A stretch of DNA of 64,000 bases from an uncultured Lachnospiraceae bacterium (lineage in GTDB: Bacteria > Bacillota > Clostridia > Lachnospirales > Lachnospiraceae). Below, piece by piece: positions 37,577 to 46,416 of the stretch. A program made the translations under genes and the position numbers. The stretch is from the NCBI GenBank assembly GCA_902766955.1, contig CACXFM010000243.1, forward strand, positions 1 to 64,000. The letters run 5' to 3'. Position 1 is the first letter of the stretch. Every line of letters begins with the position of its first letter. The notes under the pieces were generated by a model that worked only from the letters and a program-made list of their open reading frames with translations, searched no databases and was not told the DNA's origin.

Positions 37577-38266
37577 TCAGTATGCCAGTTTTCTCATGGG
37601 CACCAGGTGATACCTGTCCCCCTGAATCACAAGCGCCGTCAGTTTTCTTCCGAATACACATCCCGTATCAATGCAGATGAATCCCCGGTCCGGAAGCGAA
37701 TACTCCGTCTCATACTCAAGTTCGACGGGTGTGCCGTCCGGCATAAACCAGACCGGATTCTTCATCGGAGTGTGCCCGCCCACGGCAAGTCTGCCTTTAT
37801 AGGAACCGTATGTGACGCTCCGGTCCCAGAGCAGCACTTCCTCGTCATTTTCCTCTGGAATTTCAGAGATCAGCCCCGCATGGACTCCGATGAATTCATC
37901 AAATCTGACGAAGAGCGGCGTATCCTTTAACAGCGCGGCGGGCTCATCCAGCTCCGTCTGATGCGAGCGGAAGGATTCTATAGTCTTCAGCCCTCCGTTC
38001 AGTGCCCAGAGCTGCAGCGGAATCTTTCCTTCGATATAGTCGAGAAGGAACTGATCATGATTCCCTCTGACTAAAAAGAAGCGGTCTCCCATCTCTTCAT
38101 GGAGCCTGCCGACTTTCTTCATGACCTCATAGGAGTGGTTTCCCCGGTCAAACAGGTCTCCCAGGATAACCAGCCGGTCTTCCTGCCGGTTGAGGCCCGC
38201 CTTTCGCAGAAGGGCTGAAAATTCCATGCTGCACCCATGCAGATCGGATACCACAACTGTCTTCAT
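37577..38266 (-). CDS. Calcineurin-like metallophosphoesterase (PrpE/ApaH/PP2A type)
   Basis: A 229-residue binuclear-metal phosphoesterase. The motifs are in order: VVSDLHGC, ILGDLFDRGNHS, LVRGNHDQ, a distal VHAGLISE and VGGHTPM. This set is shared by PPP-type Ser/Thr phosphatases and Ap4A hydrolases of the PrpE kind, and sequence alone does not separate them. Start set at MKTVVVSD; the frame opens 15 codons earlier without support. It precedes the response regulator by 30 bp. Confidence 0.88.
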   Translation of the reverse strand: MKTVVVSDLHGCSMEFSALLRKAGLNRQEDRLVILGDLFDRGNHSYEVMKKVGRLHEEMGDRFFLVRGNHDQFLLDYIEGKIPLQLWALNGGLKTIESFRSHQTELDEPAALLKDTPLFVRFDEFIGVHAGLISEIPEENDEEVLLWDRSVTYGSYKGRLAVGGHTPMKNPVWFMPDGTPVELEYETEYSLPDRGFICIDTGCVFGRKLTALVIQGDRYHLVPMRKLAY

Positions 38267-38306
38267 CTGCCTGCCATTTCCTCCGGAAACTCTTTGTTCA
38301 TGAGAC

Positions 38307-38345
38307 GACAACCGCCACCCGGCAGAGTGACGGTTGTCCTTTTTT
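38307..38345 (+). repeat. Hairpin with T run on the plus strand, downstream of sortase
   Basis: GACAACCG and CGGTTGTC arms enclose a 16-nt loop and are followed on the plus strand by CCTTTTTT. The sortase and phosphoesterase genes are read on the minus strand, where no T run follows, so this would stop antisense transcription. Confidence 0.5.
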
Positions 38346-38386
38346 CAATCAGCTTTCAAAAATATTTCTCCGGACACGCACAGCTG

Positions 38387-39334
38387 TCAGCTGTCAGACC
38401 GATTCTTCCGCATTCTGTTTCTCATATAGTTGAGATCCGCATCGCGTTCTATCTGTGCCAGTCCCTCTCCGTCCGTCAGGCTCCTGATCAGGTTCAGCTT
38501 CTTTCTGTGCTTTCTGCGTTCCAGGCCGGTCATCACAAACATCAGGATAACCAGAAGAACCAGCACCGGCACACCGATAAACGGCGCCACGAATACGGTT
38601 TCGATCTGCATCGCATCCGCCACCACCAGGGCATCGCCCTGCGCATTGCTGACGCGGTGACCACGGACCAGCAGACGGTGTGTGTTGATGCCGTAAGGTG
38701 TACAGGTGATCAGCGTACAGTAATCCTTGCCTTTTTCAATCTGCAGGTCCGACAGGTCGGTCGGTTCCACAACCCGGATCTGGTCTACCTGGTACGTGAC
38801 GGTCCTGTTCAGGACATTCATGGTGAATGTATCGCCGGTCTGCAGCTTGTCAATATCCGTAAACAGTCTGGCACTGGGAAGTCCCCTGTGCCCCGACACG
38901 AGGCAGTGCGAACTCGCTCCGCCCACCGGAAGACTGGTGCCTGTGATATGACCGATCGCAATCTGCAGAACGGCATCGTCCGTGCCGTGATAAATCGGGA
39001 GTTTTACATCAATCTTGGGAATATCGATATATCCCATGATACCGGTATTGTTGACGTCAAGTTCCTTCATGTACTCAGCCGTCTGTTTCTCATCGGGGGT
39101 CCAGATAATCCCCGTTTTGGCCAGCTTCTCATTGTATCTGTCTGCAGAAGCGAGAATCTCGTCGTACTTCGACGTATCCAGGTTCGTCACTGCCTCCATA
39201 TACGAAGCGACAGCCCTGGACTGATGGAAGCTGTTCCACCAGTCTGCTACCGTCGGGTAGGCCAGAAGGCCCGCACCGGCGAGAAAGACTGCAACCAGAA
39301 TAACTGTAATAAGATTTTTCTTAATCCACCGCAT
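38387..39334 (-). CDS. Class C-like sortase
   Basis: A 315-residue membrane transpeptidase. An N-terminal anchor (about 8-28), a sortase barrel with catalytic His149 in SGHRG, Cys211 in TLITCTPYG and Arg220 in HRLLVRG, then a second membrane helix (about 249-270) and a basic tail. Two anchors and the TLxTCTPYG box are the class C (pilus-assembling) pattern. The usual DPW/DPF lid was not found. No LPXTG protein or pilin gene is in the window. Start at MRWIKKNL is my choice; the frame opens 33 codons earlier. Confidence 0.9.
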   Translation of the reverse strand: MRWIKKNLITVILVAVFLAGAGLLAYPTVADWWNSFHQSRAVASYMEAVTNLDTSKYDEILASADRYNEKLAKTGIIWTPDEKQTAEYMKELDVNNTGIMGYIDIPKIDVKLPIYHGTDDAVLQIAIGHITGTSLPVGGASSHCLVSGHRGLPSARLFTDIDKLQTGDTFTMNVLNRTVTYQVDQIRVVEPTDLSDLQIEKGKDYCTLITCTPYGINTHRLLVRGHRVSNAQGDALVVADAMQIETVFVAPFIGVPVLVLLVILMFVMTGLERRKHRKKLNLIRSLTDGEGLAQIERDADLNYMRNRMRKNRSDS

Positions 39335-39518
39335 CAGCCGATTTGCCTCTTCAAATATAAAAAGTGTATTGGATATCTGCCTCAAAGGGTATAATTTTAC
39401 ACAATTATAGTCCGTCACGGTGGCGCATGTCAATCAATACGATGGCAGCGCACCGGCGTGATTCCCCGCAAACTTATTTTTTCTCTTTTTTGTGTCCGTT
39501 TTGTGTTCATAGACGTGT

Positions 39519-39524
39519 TATAAT
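39519..39524 (+). promoter_or_regulatory. Likely -10 box of the BTAD regulator
   Basis: TATAAT lies 38 bp upstream of the ATG. No good -35 box stands 16-18 bp before it, so the gene may need an activator or extended contacts. Confidence 0.45.
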
Positions 39525-39561
39525 GAAACAAAAATCAGCAGATATAGGTATGAGGGCGCTC

Positions 39562-40755
39562 ATGATGTATAAAAATGTAAAAATTCAGTTATTCGGCATG
39601 TGCTGCATTACGGTGGATGATCAGATCTTCGATAATCTGTCCAGAAAAAGCCACAAGGGCGTCAGTCTGATGGAATTCCTGATCCTGTCCCGCGGGCGTC
39701 CGATCTCCGGACAGCGCCTGATCAGGGAGCTCTGGGGAAGCGGCCGCATCATTAATCCCGAAAACGCGCTGAAAACCCAGATCAGCCGTCTCCGCTCTCT
39801 CCTCAACTCCGTCGCGGACGGGCTCGGCTCCTGTATCCAGTCCGACCAGGGCACCTACTGCTGGCAGTCCCAGCCGGGCGTGAACGTCGATGTCATCGAA
39901 TTTCTGGGGCTTCTGGACAAGCTCAAGGCAGATCCGACCGAAGAAGAGCGCGAGGGGTATTACAGCCGGATCATGGAGATCTACGAGGGCGAGCTCTATA
40001 ATTCCGGCGACCTGATCAACGGCTCTTCGCTGGTCAACTGGCTGCACCGGGATTACCTGGAGAGCGTCTATGCGTATATCGAGCTCTTAAAGACGCAGGA
40101 ATCCTACAATGAGATCGTGGAGGTCTGCCAGAAGACGCTGCGCGTCGACGAATTTAATGACCACATCCACATCGAACTGATGCAGGCCATGGCCAGTCTC
40201 AACCGCTTCAGTGAAGCCGCCAGGGAATACCGGAGAGTCACCCGGCTCAGCCGCAAATACCTCGATTCGGAACCCAGCGAAGATATGCAGGCCTGCTACC
40301 AGCAGCTCCTGAAAGACGGCAAGACCCTGAAGTTCAACCTGGATGTCATCCGGAACGAACTGCTTGAGAAAAAGAGCGAATGGGTCGGACCGTACTTCTG
40401 CGAGTTCCAGGCATTCAAGACCATCTACAACATCCAGATCCGCAATCTCGAGCGTATGGGCTCCTCGATCTTCCTCGGGGTCATCATGGTCGGCAATCCG
40501 GAAGCGGAAATCAGCTCCGTCAGCCGCGAGAGCGCCATGGCCGCCCTGCAGGAGATTCTCCGCAAGAATCTCCGCCGCGGCGATATTGTCACCAGATTCT
40601 CGCAGAATATCTTCGCCATGCTGCTGACGACGGTCAGTTACAGCACTGGTGATCTCGTCATGAAGAGAATTGAAGAAATGTTTTACGAGGAGTACCACAA
40701 TAAGAACATCATTGTCCATCACCGGATCAGCCCCCTTGGCACAAAAGTCTCATGA
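39562..40755 (+). CDS. BTAD-type transcriptional regulator with degenerate GGDEF-like C-terminus
   Basis: A protein of about 397 residues starting at ATG-ATG (39562) after GAGGGCGCTC. A winged-helix domain comes first (KNVKIQLFGMCCITVDDQIF, ISGQRLIRELW, LKTQISRLRSLL), then a helical bacterial transcriptional activator domain (YYSRIMEIYEGELY, YESVYAY-like repeats, IHIELMQAMASLNRFSEAAREYRR). The last 100 residues resemble a diguanylate cyclase fold: LQEILRKNLRRGDIVTRFSQNIFAMLL, where SQNIF occupies the GGDEF position. It should therefore not make c-di-GMP. Divergent from the sortase gene, a possible target. Confidence 0.85.
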   Translation: MMYKNVKIQLFGMCCITVDDQIFDNLSRKSHKGVSLMEFLILSRGRPISGQRLIRELWGSGRIINPENALKTQISRLRSLLNSVADGLGSCIQSDQGTYCWQSQPGVNVDVIEFLGLLDKLKADPTEEEREGYYSRIMEIYEGELYNSGDLINGSSLVNWLHRDYLESVYAYIELLKTQESYNEIVEVCQKTLRVDEFNDHIHIELMQAMASLNRFSEAAREYRRVTRLSRKYLDSEPSEDMQACYQQLLKDGKTLKFNLDVIRNELLEKKSEWVGPYFCEFQAFKTIYNIQIRNLERMGSSIFLGVIMVGNPEAEISSVSRESAMAALQEILRKNLRRGDIVTRFSQNIFAMLLTTVSYSTGDLVMKRIEEMFYEEYHNKNIIVHHRISPLGTKVS

Positions 40756-40805
40756 CTTAAGCTGCCGCCGGCGGATGATGTCCCTGAACTGAATTACAAA
40801 AAAAG

Positions 40806-40858
40806 AACGTCAGCTGATTCCACTCTTTTTGGGAATCAGCTGACGTTTTATTTTTTTA
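40806..40858. terminator. Strong bidirectional terminator after BTAD gene
   Basis: AACGTCAGCTGATTCC and GGAATCAGCTGACGTT are perfect 16-bp arms, followed on the plus strand by TTATTTTTTT and preceded by AAAAAAAG, so it can also stop the flavin reductase transcript. Confidence 0.92.
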
Positions 40859-41359
40859 CAGTATATAGGCACTCACAATCTCGCTCACGTACATGGTATG
40901 AAAATCGGAAGGATCCGGATAAAATCTGCTGACGATGTCCGCCGGTATCCTGCTGACATCCTGATCTTCCGAATACAGGACTCTGCATTCCAGCGTGAGA
41001 GGATACTCCCTGATCCCGGGAGTCTTTGTCACGGAGGGCTCCTCGAGGGTCAGGCCTGCCTCGGCAGCCTTGTCCGTATCCGCACCGGACATGGAGCCGC
41101 ACACTCTGTTGATCTTCTCGTCAATCTGCTCCAGCGGGATGCTGATCGTAAACTCCCCTGTTTTATCAATCTGCGCTTTCGTGTACCGGCTCTGCCTCAC
41201 ATAGACGGCAAATGTCGGCCTGCCCCACAGAGTGCCCAGATGTCCCCAGCCGATCACCATAGAATTGAACTTGTCGCCGTTTGTATTCAGAAGGATGCCT
41301 TTTTTCAGCATTTCCGTAATGGTACCCGCATAATCCGTACAGATGATTCTCTCTCTCAT
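40856..41359 (-). CDS. Flavin reductase-like FMN-binding protein
   Basis: A 167-residue split-barrel flavoprotein. NTNGDKFNSMVIGWGHLGTLWGRPTFAVYVRQSRYT is the FMN-binding stretch of the flavin reductase-like family common in anaerobes; TGEFTISIPLEQ and LTLECRVLY follow the fold. The electron partner is unknown. GGGAGAGG lies before the ATG; it follows the membrane phosphodiesterase by 58 bp. Confidence 0.9.
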   Translation of the reverse strand: MRERIICTDYAGTITEMLKKGILLNTNGDKFNSMVIGWGHLGTLWGRPTFAVYVRQSRYTKAQIDKTGEFTISIPLEQIDEKINRVCGSMSGADTDKAAEAGLTLEEPSVTKTPGIREYPLTLECRVLYSEDQDVSRIPADIVSRFYPDPSDFHTMYVSEIVSAYIL

Positions 41360-41417
41360 GTTCCTCTCCCTCTCCTTTTATCCTGTCTGTATGCCGCGCT
41401 GATCCGGCCCGCTTACA

Positions 41418-43286
41418 TCAGCTGCCGAAAATGCCGGCGATGTTATCCCGGATGACTTCAATATCCGGGCGGTCCTCTATCGCCGCCTGAACCTTCTGTG
41501 CTTTCGGGACCTGGTCCGTAATGATCCCGTCAACGTTCCCGCCCAGGTACCGGTACATATCAGACGGCTCGTTTACCGTCCAGACAATGGCCTGTTTGCC
41601 TTTGTCGTGGATCGCGCCGATTCTCTCATTGGTGGCAATATCCTCCTCCATGATCAGAATATCACAGTTCAATTTTGCAAAATTGCCGAAGCCTCCGTAA
41701 AAGAGAAGTCCCGTCTCCACCTCCGGGTATGTACTCTCAATATAATCGATCACATTATATTTCAGGGAAATCATGACCACATCTTCCAGACAGTCTTTTT
41801 CCTTAACCATCCGGACCAGATCGTCCGCCATCTGCCTGTCCGCGGTTTTCCCCTTCAGTTCGATAAACAGGGTTTCCCTGCCCTTAATCACGTCCAGCAT
41901 CTCTTCCAGCGTCGGGATCGAAACAAGCTTTCCGCTGCCGCTCGTATCCTTCACGCGGAGTTCCCGTATTTCCTCAAGCGTCATGTTCTGGGACGCTTTG
42001 TTAACACCGGTCAGCCGTTTGAAGGTGTCGTCATGATTGACCACATAATACCCGTCTTTTGTCCGCTGCACATCGATTTCACTGCCATAGCATCCGGCAT
42101 CAATCGCGGCATGTATTCCTTCCAGTGAATTCTCGGAAGCCATCACGCCGCCGGCCCTGTGAGCGATGATGTGCACAGGTTCCTCCCGTACAAACAGATC
42201 CTGATAATATATGCCGATCCAGACCGAGGCCAGCGCAAAGGCGGCCAGGAAAAGCAGAAGCACAATCAGTTTGCGCAGCCAGCCGCCTTTTTTCGGCCGT
42301 ACCGGCCAGCAATTCCGTTTCCCGTCCCGAAATGCGCGGTAGTACTTCGTGAGCTGCAGCATCACAAGCGCGGTGCACAGCATATGGACAATCACGGTCA
42401 GACAGCCTCCGAGTAAAAAGACGAGCACGCAGGCGATCCGGTAGATCACGACACGGATATCTTCACTTGAAGCAGCCCCGTTTAGTACGGTTTCGGGATC
42501 GACAAAATACCCCTTCGGCAGATCCCTGCCTAACCCCGTCAGGATCCTGTCCGGCAGATCCAGAAACAGCAGCGAGGAAGCGGCAGTGAAAAGAGCGGTC
42601 AGAGCCGCCGTTCCGATCATGCCGGCAATCAGGATCCGCTTATGCGACATGACAAGCCCGCGGGAGTCCTTCCCGGCATCCTTTGGCTGCTTTCCGTCGA
42701 GGAGTGCCCCGTGATAAATAAAAACGGACCGGAAAGCCACCCAGATCAGTACCAGGATAAGCACCGCATAGCCCGCAAGCAGAAACGGATTGTTCAGAAC
42801 CACATCCAGAATAAAAGTCGGTATCCGGAAAGTCGCGGACAGGCTGATCGAAAACCCGACTCCGCACAGGGGAACCGCAATAAACGTAAAAATCAGCGGT
42901 CCGATCCCGGAAGGCACGAGAAACTTCCTCATGGCGGCGCAGGACCGCTTCAGCGCGCCCCACCAGCTGACCGGCCTGCCGCTTAAAATATCGTCCGCCA
43001 TATAAATATTCGCAAAGATCTCGACGATAATAAACCAGGCGATGAGAAGTATGCCGGTAAATGCAAACGCTGGTGCTCTCCAGCTCAGGAAAAAGCTCTT
43101 CAGATCGGCGGTCGTCACGGCAGTGCCGGTTGAATCCGCTATTTTTTCGGTCAGCTGCTGCAAAAAGAAAACCGGCAGGGCCATCGGAAGTACAGATGTC
43201 ATCTGAAAGCTCCATATTTCCGGAACCGACTGAAGGAAGAGCCCGGCAAATCCGGTTTCCCCAGGCTTCTGAATTTTGTCCCGCAT
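41418..43286 (-). CDS. Membrane glycerophosphodiester phosphodiesterase
   Basis: A 622-residue two-part protein. The first 340 residues are about eight membrane segments (the glycerophosphoryl diester phosphodiesterase membrane domain). The C-terminal catalytic GDPD barrel has HRAGGVMASENSLEGIHAAIDAGCYGSEIDVQRTKDGYYVVNHDDTFKRLTG, containing the HR, ExD and HDD catalytic residues. It should cleave glycerophosphodiesters, possibly lipoteichoic acid fragments, outside the membrane. Start at MRDKIQK follows GGGAGG nine bases upstream. Probably co-transcribed with the flavin reductase. Confidence 0.92.
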   Translation of the reverse strand: MRDKIQKPGETGFAGLFLQSVPEIWSFQMTSVLPMALPVFFLQQLTEKIADSTGTAVTTADLKSFFLSWRAPAFAFTGILLIAWFIIVEIFANIYMADDILSGRPVSWWGALKRSCAAMRKFLVPSGIGPLIFTFIAVPLCGVGFSISLSATFRIPTFILDVVLNNPFLLAGYAVLILVLIWVAFRSVFIYHGALLDGKQPKDAGKDSRGLVMSHKRILIAGMIGTAALTALFTAASSLLFLDLPDRILTGLGRDLPKGYFVDPETVLNGAASSEDIRVVIYRIACVLVFLLGGCLTVIVHMLCTALVMLQLTKYYRAFRDGKRNCWPVRPKKGGWLRKLIVLLLFLAAFALASVWIGIYYQDLFVREEPVHIIAHRAGGVMASENSLEGIHAAIDAGCYGSEIDVQRTKDGYYVVNHDDTFKRLTGVNKASQNMTLEEIRELRVKDTSGSGKLVSIPTLEEMLDVIKGRETLFIELKGKTADRQMADDLVRMVKEKDCLEDVVMISLKYNVIDYIESTYPEVETGLLFYGGFGNFAKLNCDILIMEEDIATNERIGAIHDKGKQAIVWTVNEPSDMYRYLGGNVDGIITDQVPKAQKVQAAIEDRPDIEVIRDNIAGIFGS

Positions 43287-43389
43287 GATAAATGCCTCCC
43301 GGAAAGAGTATGTCATCTTACAAATACATTACTATGATGTCTCAGGATGGTAAAGAGATTCTGCATTTTTTATTTTCCCACATTACCTA

Positions 43390-43418
43390 TTGACATAGTA
43401 TGATTTCAGGGATATAAT
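43390..43418 (+). promoter_or_regulatory. Perfect consensus promoter of metY
   Basis: TTGACA (43390-43395), exactly 17 bp, TATAAT (43413-43418). The leader of about 80 nt shows no SAM riboswitch or T-box. Confidence 0.88.
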
Positions 43419-43503
43419 TTGCCACAACATCTAAAAAGGATTGCGTTCCGTATCCGGGTGCAGGCAGAAACGGGCAAATAAGTTTGTGAAGGAGACCATC
43501 ATT

Positions 43504-44787
43504 ATGAGTCAGTACAAGTTTGAAACCCTGCAGTTACACGTCGGCCAGGAACAGGCAGATCCGGCCACAGACGCACGTGCAGTGCCGATTTATCAGACCA
43601 CATCCTATGTCTTCCGCAACAGTCAGCATGCGGCTGACCGGTTCGGTCTGGCGGATCCCGGCAATATCTACGGCAGACTCACCAACTCCACTCAGGAAGT
43701 CTTTGAAAAAAGACTGGCCGCTCTGGAGGGAGGCAGCGCCGCACTGGCTGTCGCGTCGGGCGCGGCTGCCATTACCTACGCGATACAGGCCCTTGCGGCA
43801 GACGGCGGGCATATCGTCGCGCAGAAAACCATTTACGGAGGCAGTTATAATCTCCTGGCACATACGCTGCCTCAGTACGGCATCACAACAACCTTTGTCG
43901 ACGCCCACAACCTGCGCGAAGTCGAAGACGCCATCCGCGAAAATACGCGGGCTGTCTATCTGGAAACTCTGGGCAACCCCAATTCGGACATCCCGGATAT
44001 TGACGCAGTCGCGGAAATCGCTCACCGCCACGGGCTGCCGCTTGTAATCGACAATACGTTCGGCACGCCTTATCTCATCCGGCCCATCGAACACGGGGCG
44101 GATATCGTCGTCCACTCCGCAACGAAGTTTATCGGGGGCCACGGCACGACTCTGGGCGGCGTCATCGTCGAATCCGGCCGCTTCAACTGGAAAGAAAGCG
44201 GCAAATATCCGAATATCGCCGATCCCAATCCCAGCTACCACGGCATCAGCTTCTATGATGCAGTCGGGCCGGCCGCATTTGTCACCTATATCCGGGCCAT
44301 CCTGCTCCGCGATACGGGCGCGACGATTTCACCGTTTAATGCCTTCCTCCTGCTGCAGGGCACGGAGACACTGTCCCTCAGGCTCGACAGGCATGCCGAA
44401 AATACCGCCAAGGTCGTGGATTACCTGAGTCACCACCCGCTCGTGGAGAAGGTCAATCATCCGTCCCTTCCGGATCATCCGGACCACGCACTCTATCAGA
44501 AATACTTCCCGAAGGGAGGCGCATCGATTTTTACATTTGAAATTAAAGGCGGACAGGAGGAAGCCTGGAAATTCATAGACAGCCTGGAGATTTTCTCTCT
44601 CCTCGCCAACGTGGCAGACGTCAAGAGTCTTGTCATCCATCCCGCGTCGACGACGCACTCCCAGCTCTCGGAAGCGGAACTTGAGGATCAGGGAATCCGT
44701 CCGAATACCATCCGGCTGTCGATCGGAACCGAACATATAGACGATATCATTGCGGATCTCGAAAAAGGATTTGCCGCATTATCATAA
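43504..44787 (+). CDS. metY: O-acetylhomoserine sulfhydrylase
   Basis: A 427-residue PLP enzyme of the Cys/Met metabolism family that makes homocysteine from O-acetylhomoserine and sulfide. YQTTSYVFRNSQHAADRFGL at the start and the PLP lysine in VVHSATKFIGGHGTTLGG are typical of MetY, as is the HPASTTHSQLSEAEL loop. Start at MSQYKFETLQ after GGAG; the frame opens 21 codons earlier. It stands alone with its own promoter and terminator. Asd, upstream in the same pathway, is encoded at 21605. Confidence 0.96.
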   Translation: MSQYKFETLQLHVGQEQADPATDARAVPIYQTTSYVFRNSQHAADRFGLADPGNIYGRLTNSTQEVFEKRLAALEGGSAALAVASGAAAITYAIQALAADGGHIVAQKTIYGGSYNLLAHTLPQYGITTTFVDAHNLREVEDAIRENTRAVYLETLGNPNSDIPDIDAVAEIAHRHGLPLVIDNTFGTPYLIRPIEHGADIVVHSATKFIGGHGTTLGGVIVESGRFNWKESGKYPNIADPNPSYHGISFYDAVGPAAFVTYIRAILLRDTGATISPFNAFLLLQGTETLSLRLDRHAENTAKVVDYLSHHPLVEKVNHPSLPDHPDHALYQKYFPKGGASIFTFEIKGGQEEAWKFIDSLEIFSLLANVADVKSLVIHPASTTHSQLSEAELEDQGIRPNTIRLSIGTEHIDDIIADLEKGFAALS

Positions 44788-44811
44788 ACTTTCATATTGA
44801 AGAACAAAAAA

Positions 44812-44875
44812 GACCGATGTGAGAAACCGCTCCCTGTATAAAGGAGCGGTTTCTGCATGCCGGTTTATTTTTTTG
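44812..44875. terminator. Bidirectional terminator between metY and livF
   Basis: GAAACCGCTCC and GGAGCGGTTTC form an 11-bp stem (44823-44853) extended by imperfect pairing of ACCGATGTGA with TGCATGCCGGT. TTATTTTTTT follows on the plus strand and CTTTTTTG on the minus strand. Confidence 0.82.
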
Positions 44876-45581
44876 CTCTTCCGAGATAAGCAGCCTTGAT
44901 CTCCTCATTGGCCGCCAGTTCACTCCCGCTGCCTGACAGGGTGATCTGTCCCGTCTCCATGACGTACCCGAGGTCAGCGGCCTTCAGGGCCATATTCGCG
45001 TTCTGCTCAATCAGAAGGATGGTCACCCCCTGGCTGTGAATCTCCCGGATAATATCGAAAACGCCCTGCACAATGATGGGAGCGAGGCCGAGTGAAGGCT
45101 CGTCCATCATGATCAGCTTCGGTCTGCTCATCAGGGCTCTGGCAATCGCAAGCATCTGCTGCTCTCCTCCCGACAGAGTTCCGGCTGCCTGCCAGCTCCT
45201 CTCCTTCAGTCTCGGGAACAGCGAATAGACCCACTCCAGATCCGGCTCAATGCGGTCCTTTCTCATATAGGCGCCCATCCGCAGATTCTCGTAAACAGTC
45301 AGGTTCACGAAAACCCTGCGGCCTTCCGGCACCAGCGTGATTCCTTTTTTGACAATGGCCTCGGTCCCGAGCCCGGTCAGTTCATCTCCCATGAAACGGA
45401 TGCTCCCGGAAGCGGCCTTCTCCAGTCCGACGATGGAGCGGAGCGTGGAGCTTTTGCCGGCGCCGTTGGCGCCGATCAGCGTCACGATCTCCCCCTCCGG
45501 CACATCAAAGCTGATTCCCCGGACAGCGGAAATTCCCCCGTATACAACCCGCAGGTCTCTGACTTCCAGTATATTACTCAT
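44865..45581 (-). CDS. livF: Branched-chain amino acid ABC transporter ATPase LivF
   Basis: A 238-residue ATPase. Walker A GANGAGKS, signature TLSGGEQQMLAIARALM and Walker B LIMMDEPSLGLAP; VPEGRRVFVNLTVYENLRMGAY is the LivF signature. Start at MSNILEVRD, overlapping livG by 8 bp. Last gene of livJHMGF. Confidence 0.95.
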   Translation of the reverse strand: MSNILEVRDLRVVYGGISAVRGISFDVPEGEIVTLIGANGAGKSSTLRSIVGLEKAASGSIRFMGDELTGLGTEAIVKKGITLVPEGRRVFVNLTVYENLRMGAYMRKDRIEPDLEWVYSLFPRLKERSWQAAGTLSGGEQQMLAIARALMSRPKLIMMDEPSLGLAPIIVQGVFDIIREIHSQGVTILLIEQNANMALKAADLGYVMETGQITLSGSGSELAANEEIKAAYLGRAKK

Positions 45582-46416
45582 CTTCCTGCACCCCCAGATA
45601 TGCACTGATCACCCGCTGGTCATTCTGGATCTCATCGGGAGTCCCCTCCGCGATCAGGCTGCCGAAATCCAGAACATAGATGCGGTCCGAAATTCCCATG
45701 ACCAGATCCATGTGATGCTCGATCACGAGAATCGTGAGGTCAAACTGCTCCTTGATCTGTCTGATGAAATCACTCAGCTCATCCGTCTCCTGCGGATTCA
45801 TGCCTGCGGCCGGCTCGTCAAGCAGAAGGAGCGTCGGTTCCGTCGCGAGCGCTCTCGCGATCTCCAGCCGGCGCTGCCTGCCGTAAGGCAGCGAAGATGA
45901 TATTTCATCCGCCTGGGCCTCAAGTCCCACCAGGCGGAGAAGCTCTTCCGTTTTTTCGCGGTTGGCTCTCTCTTCGGCCGCGTTCAGGCGGAAGGCCGCC
46001 GAGAACACATTTGCCTTTGACCGCATATGGCGGGCGATCAGGACATTTTCAAAGACCGACAGATTCTTGAAGAGTCTGATATTCTGAAAGGTCCGGGCGA
46101 TGCCCAGCTTCGTAATCTGGTCTGGTGTCCGCACCACTTTGCCGTGAAAGATCTCTTCTGCCTCGCCCTGGTAGATCCGCTTCATTTTGCCCTGAGGATG
46201 ATTCTCGATCATCACGCCGCCGTTAAATGAGACTCTGCCGTTGGTGGGTTCATAGACCCCCGTGATCACGTTGAAGGCCGTCGTCTTGCCGGCGCCGTTG
46301 GGCCCGATCAGAGCCACGATCTCCCCGCGGTTCACCTCCATGGAGAGGTTATTGACCGCGACGACGCCTCCGAACTGCATGGTGACATTTTCAAGCTTCA
46401 GTACATTTTCAGCCAT
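45574..46416 (-). CDS. livG: Branched-chain amino acid ABC transporter ATPase LivG
   Basis: A 280-residue ATPase with Walker A GPNGAGKT, the LivG-specific long insertion FNGGVMIENHPQGKMKRIYQ, GIARTFQNIRLF, signature SLPYGRQRRLEIARAL and Walker B LLLDEPAAGMNP. I use ATG 46416 after GGAGG; a GTG one codon earlier is possible. The start overlaps the livM stop. Confidence 0.95.
   Translation of the reverse strand: MAENVLKLENVTMQFGGVVAVNNLSMEVNRGEIVALIGPNGAGKTTAFNVITGVYEPTNGRVSFNGGVMIENHPQGKMKRIYQGEAEEIFHGKVVRTPDQITKLGIARTFQNIRLFKNLSVFENVLIARHMRSKANVFSAAFRLNAAEERANREKTEELLRLVGLEAQADEISSSLPYGRQRRLEIARALATEPTLLLLDEPAAGMNPQETDELSDFIRQIKEQFDLTILVIEHHMDLVMGISDRIYVLDFGSLIAEGTPDEIQNDQRVISAYLGVQEDE

Noticed and set aside
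38266..38282. A four-codon leader frame (MAGR) overlapping the phosphoesterase start
   Set aside because: Its ATG is only two bases from the GGAGG, too close for initiation.
38307..38345. Sortase terminator
   Set aside because: The T run is on the plus strand, opposite to the sortase transcript; listed as a repeat instead.
43419..43503. SAM riboswitch or T-box before metY
   Set aside because: The leader is about 80 nt and lacks the conserved cores of either.
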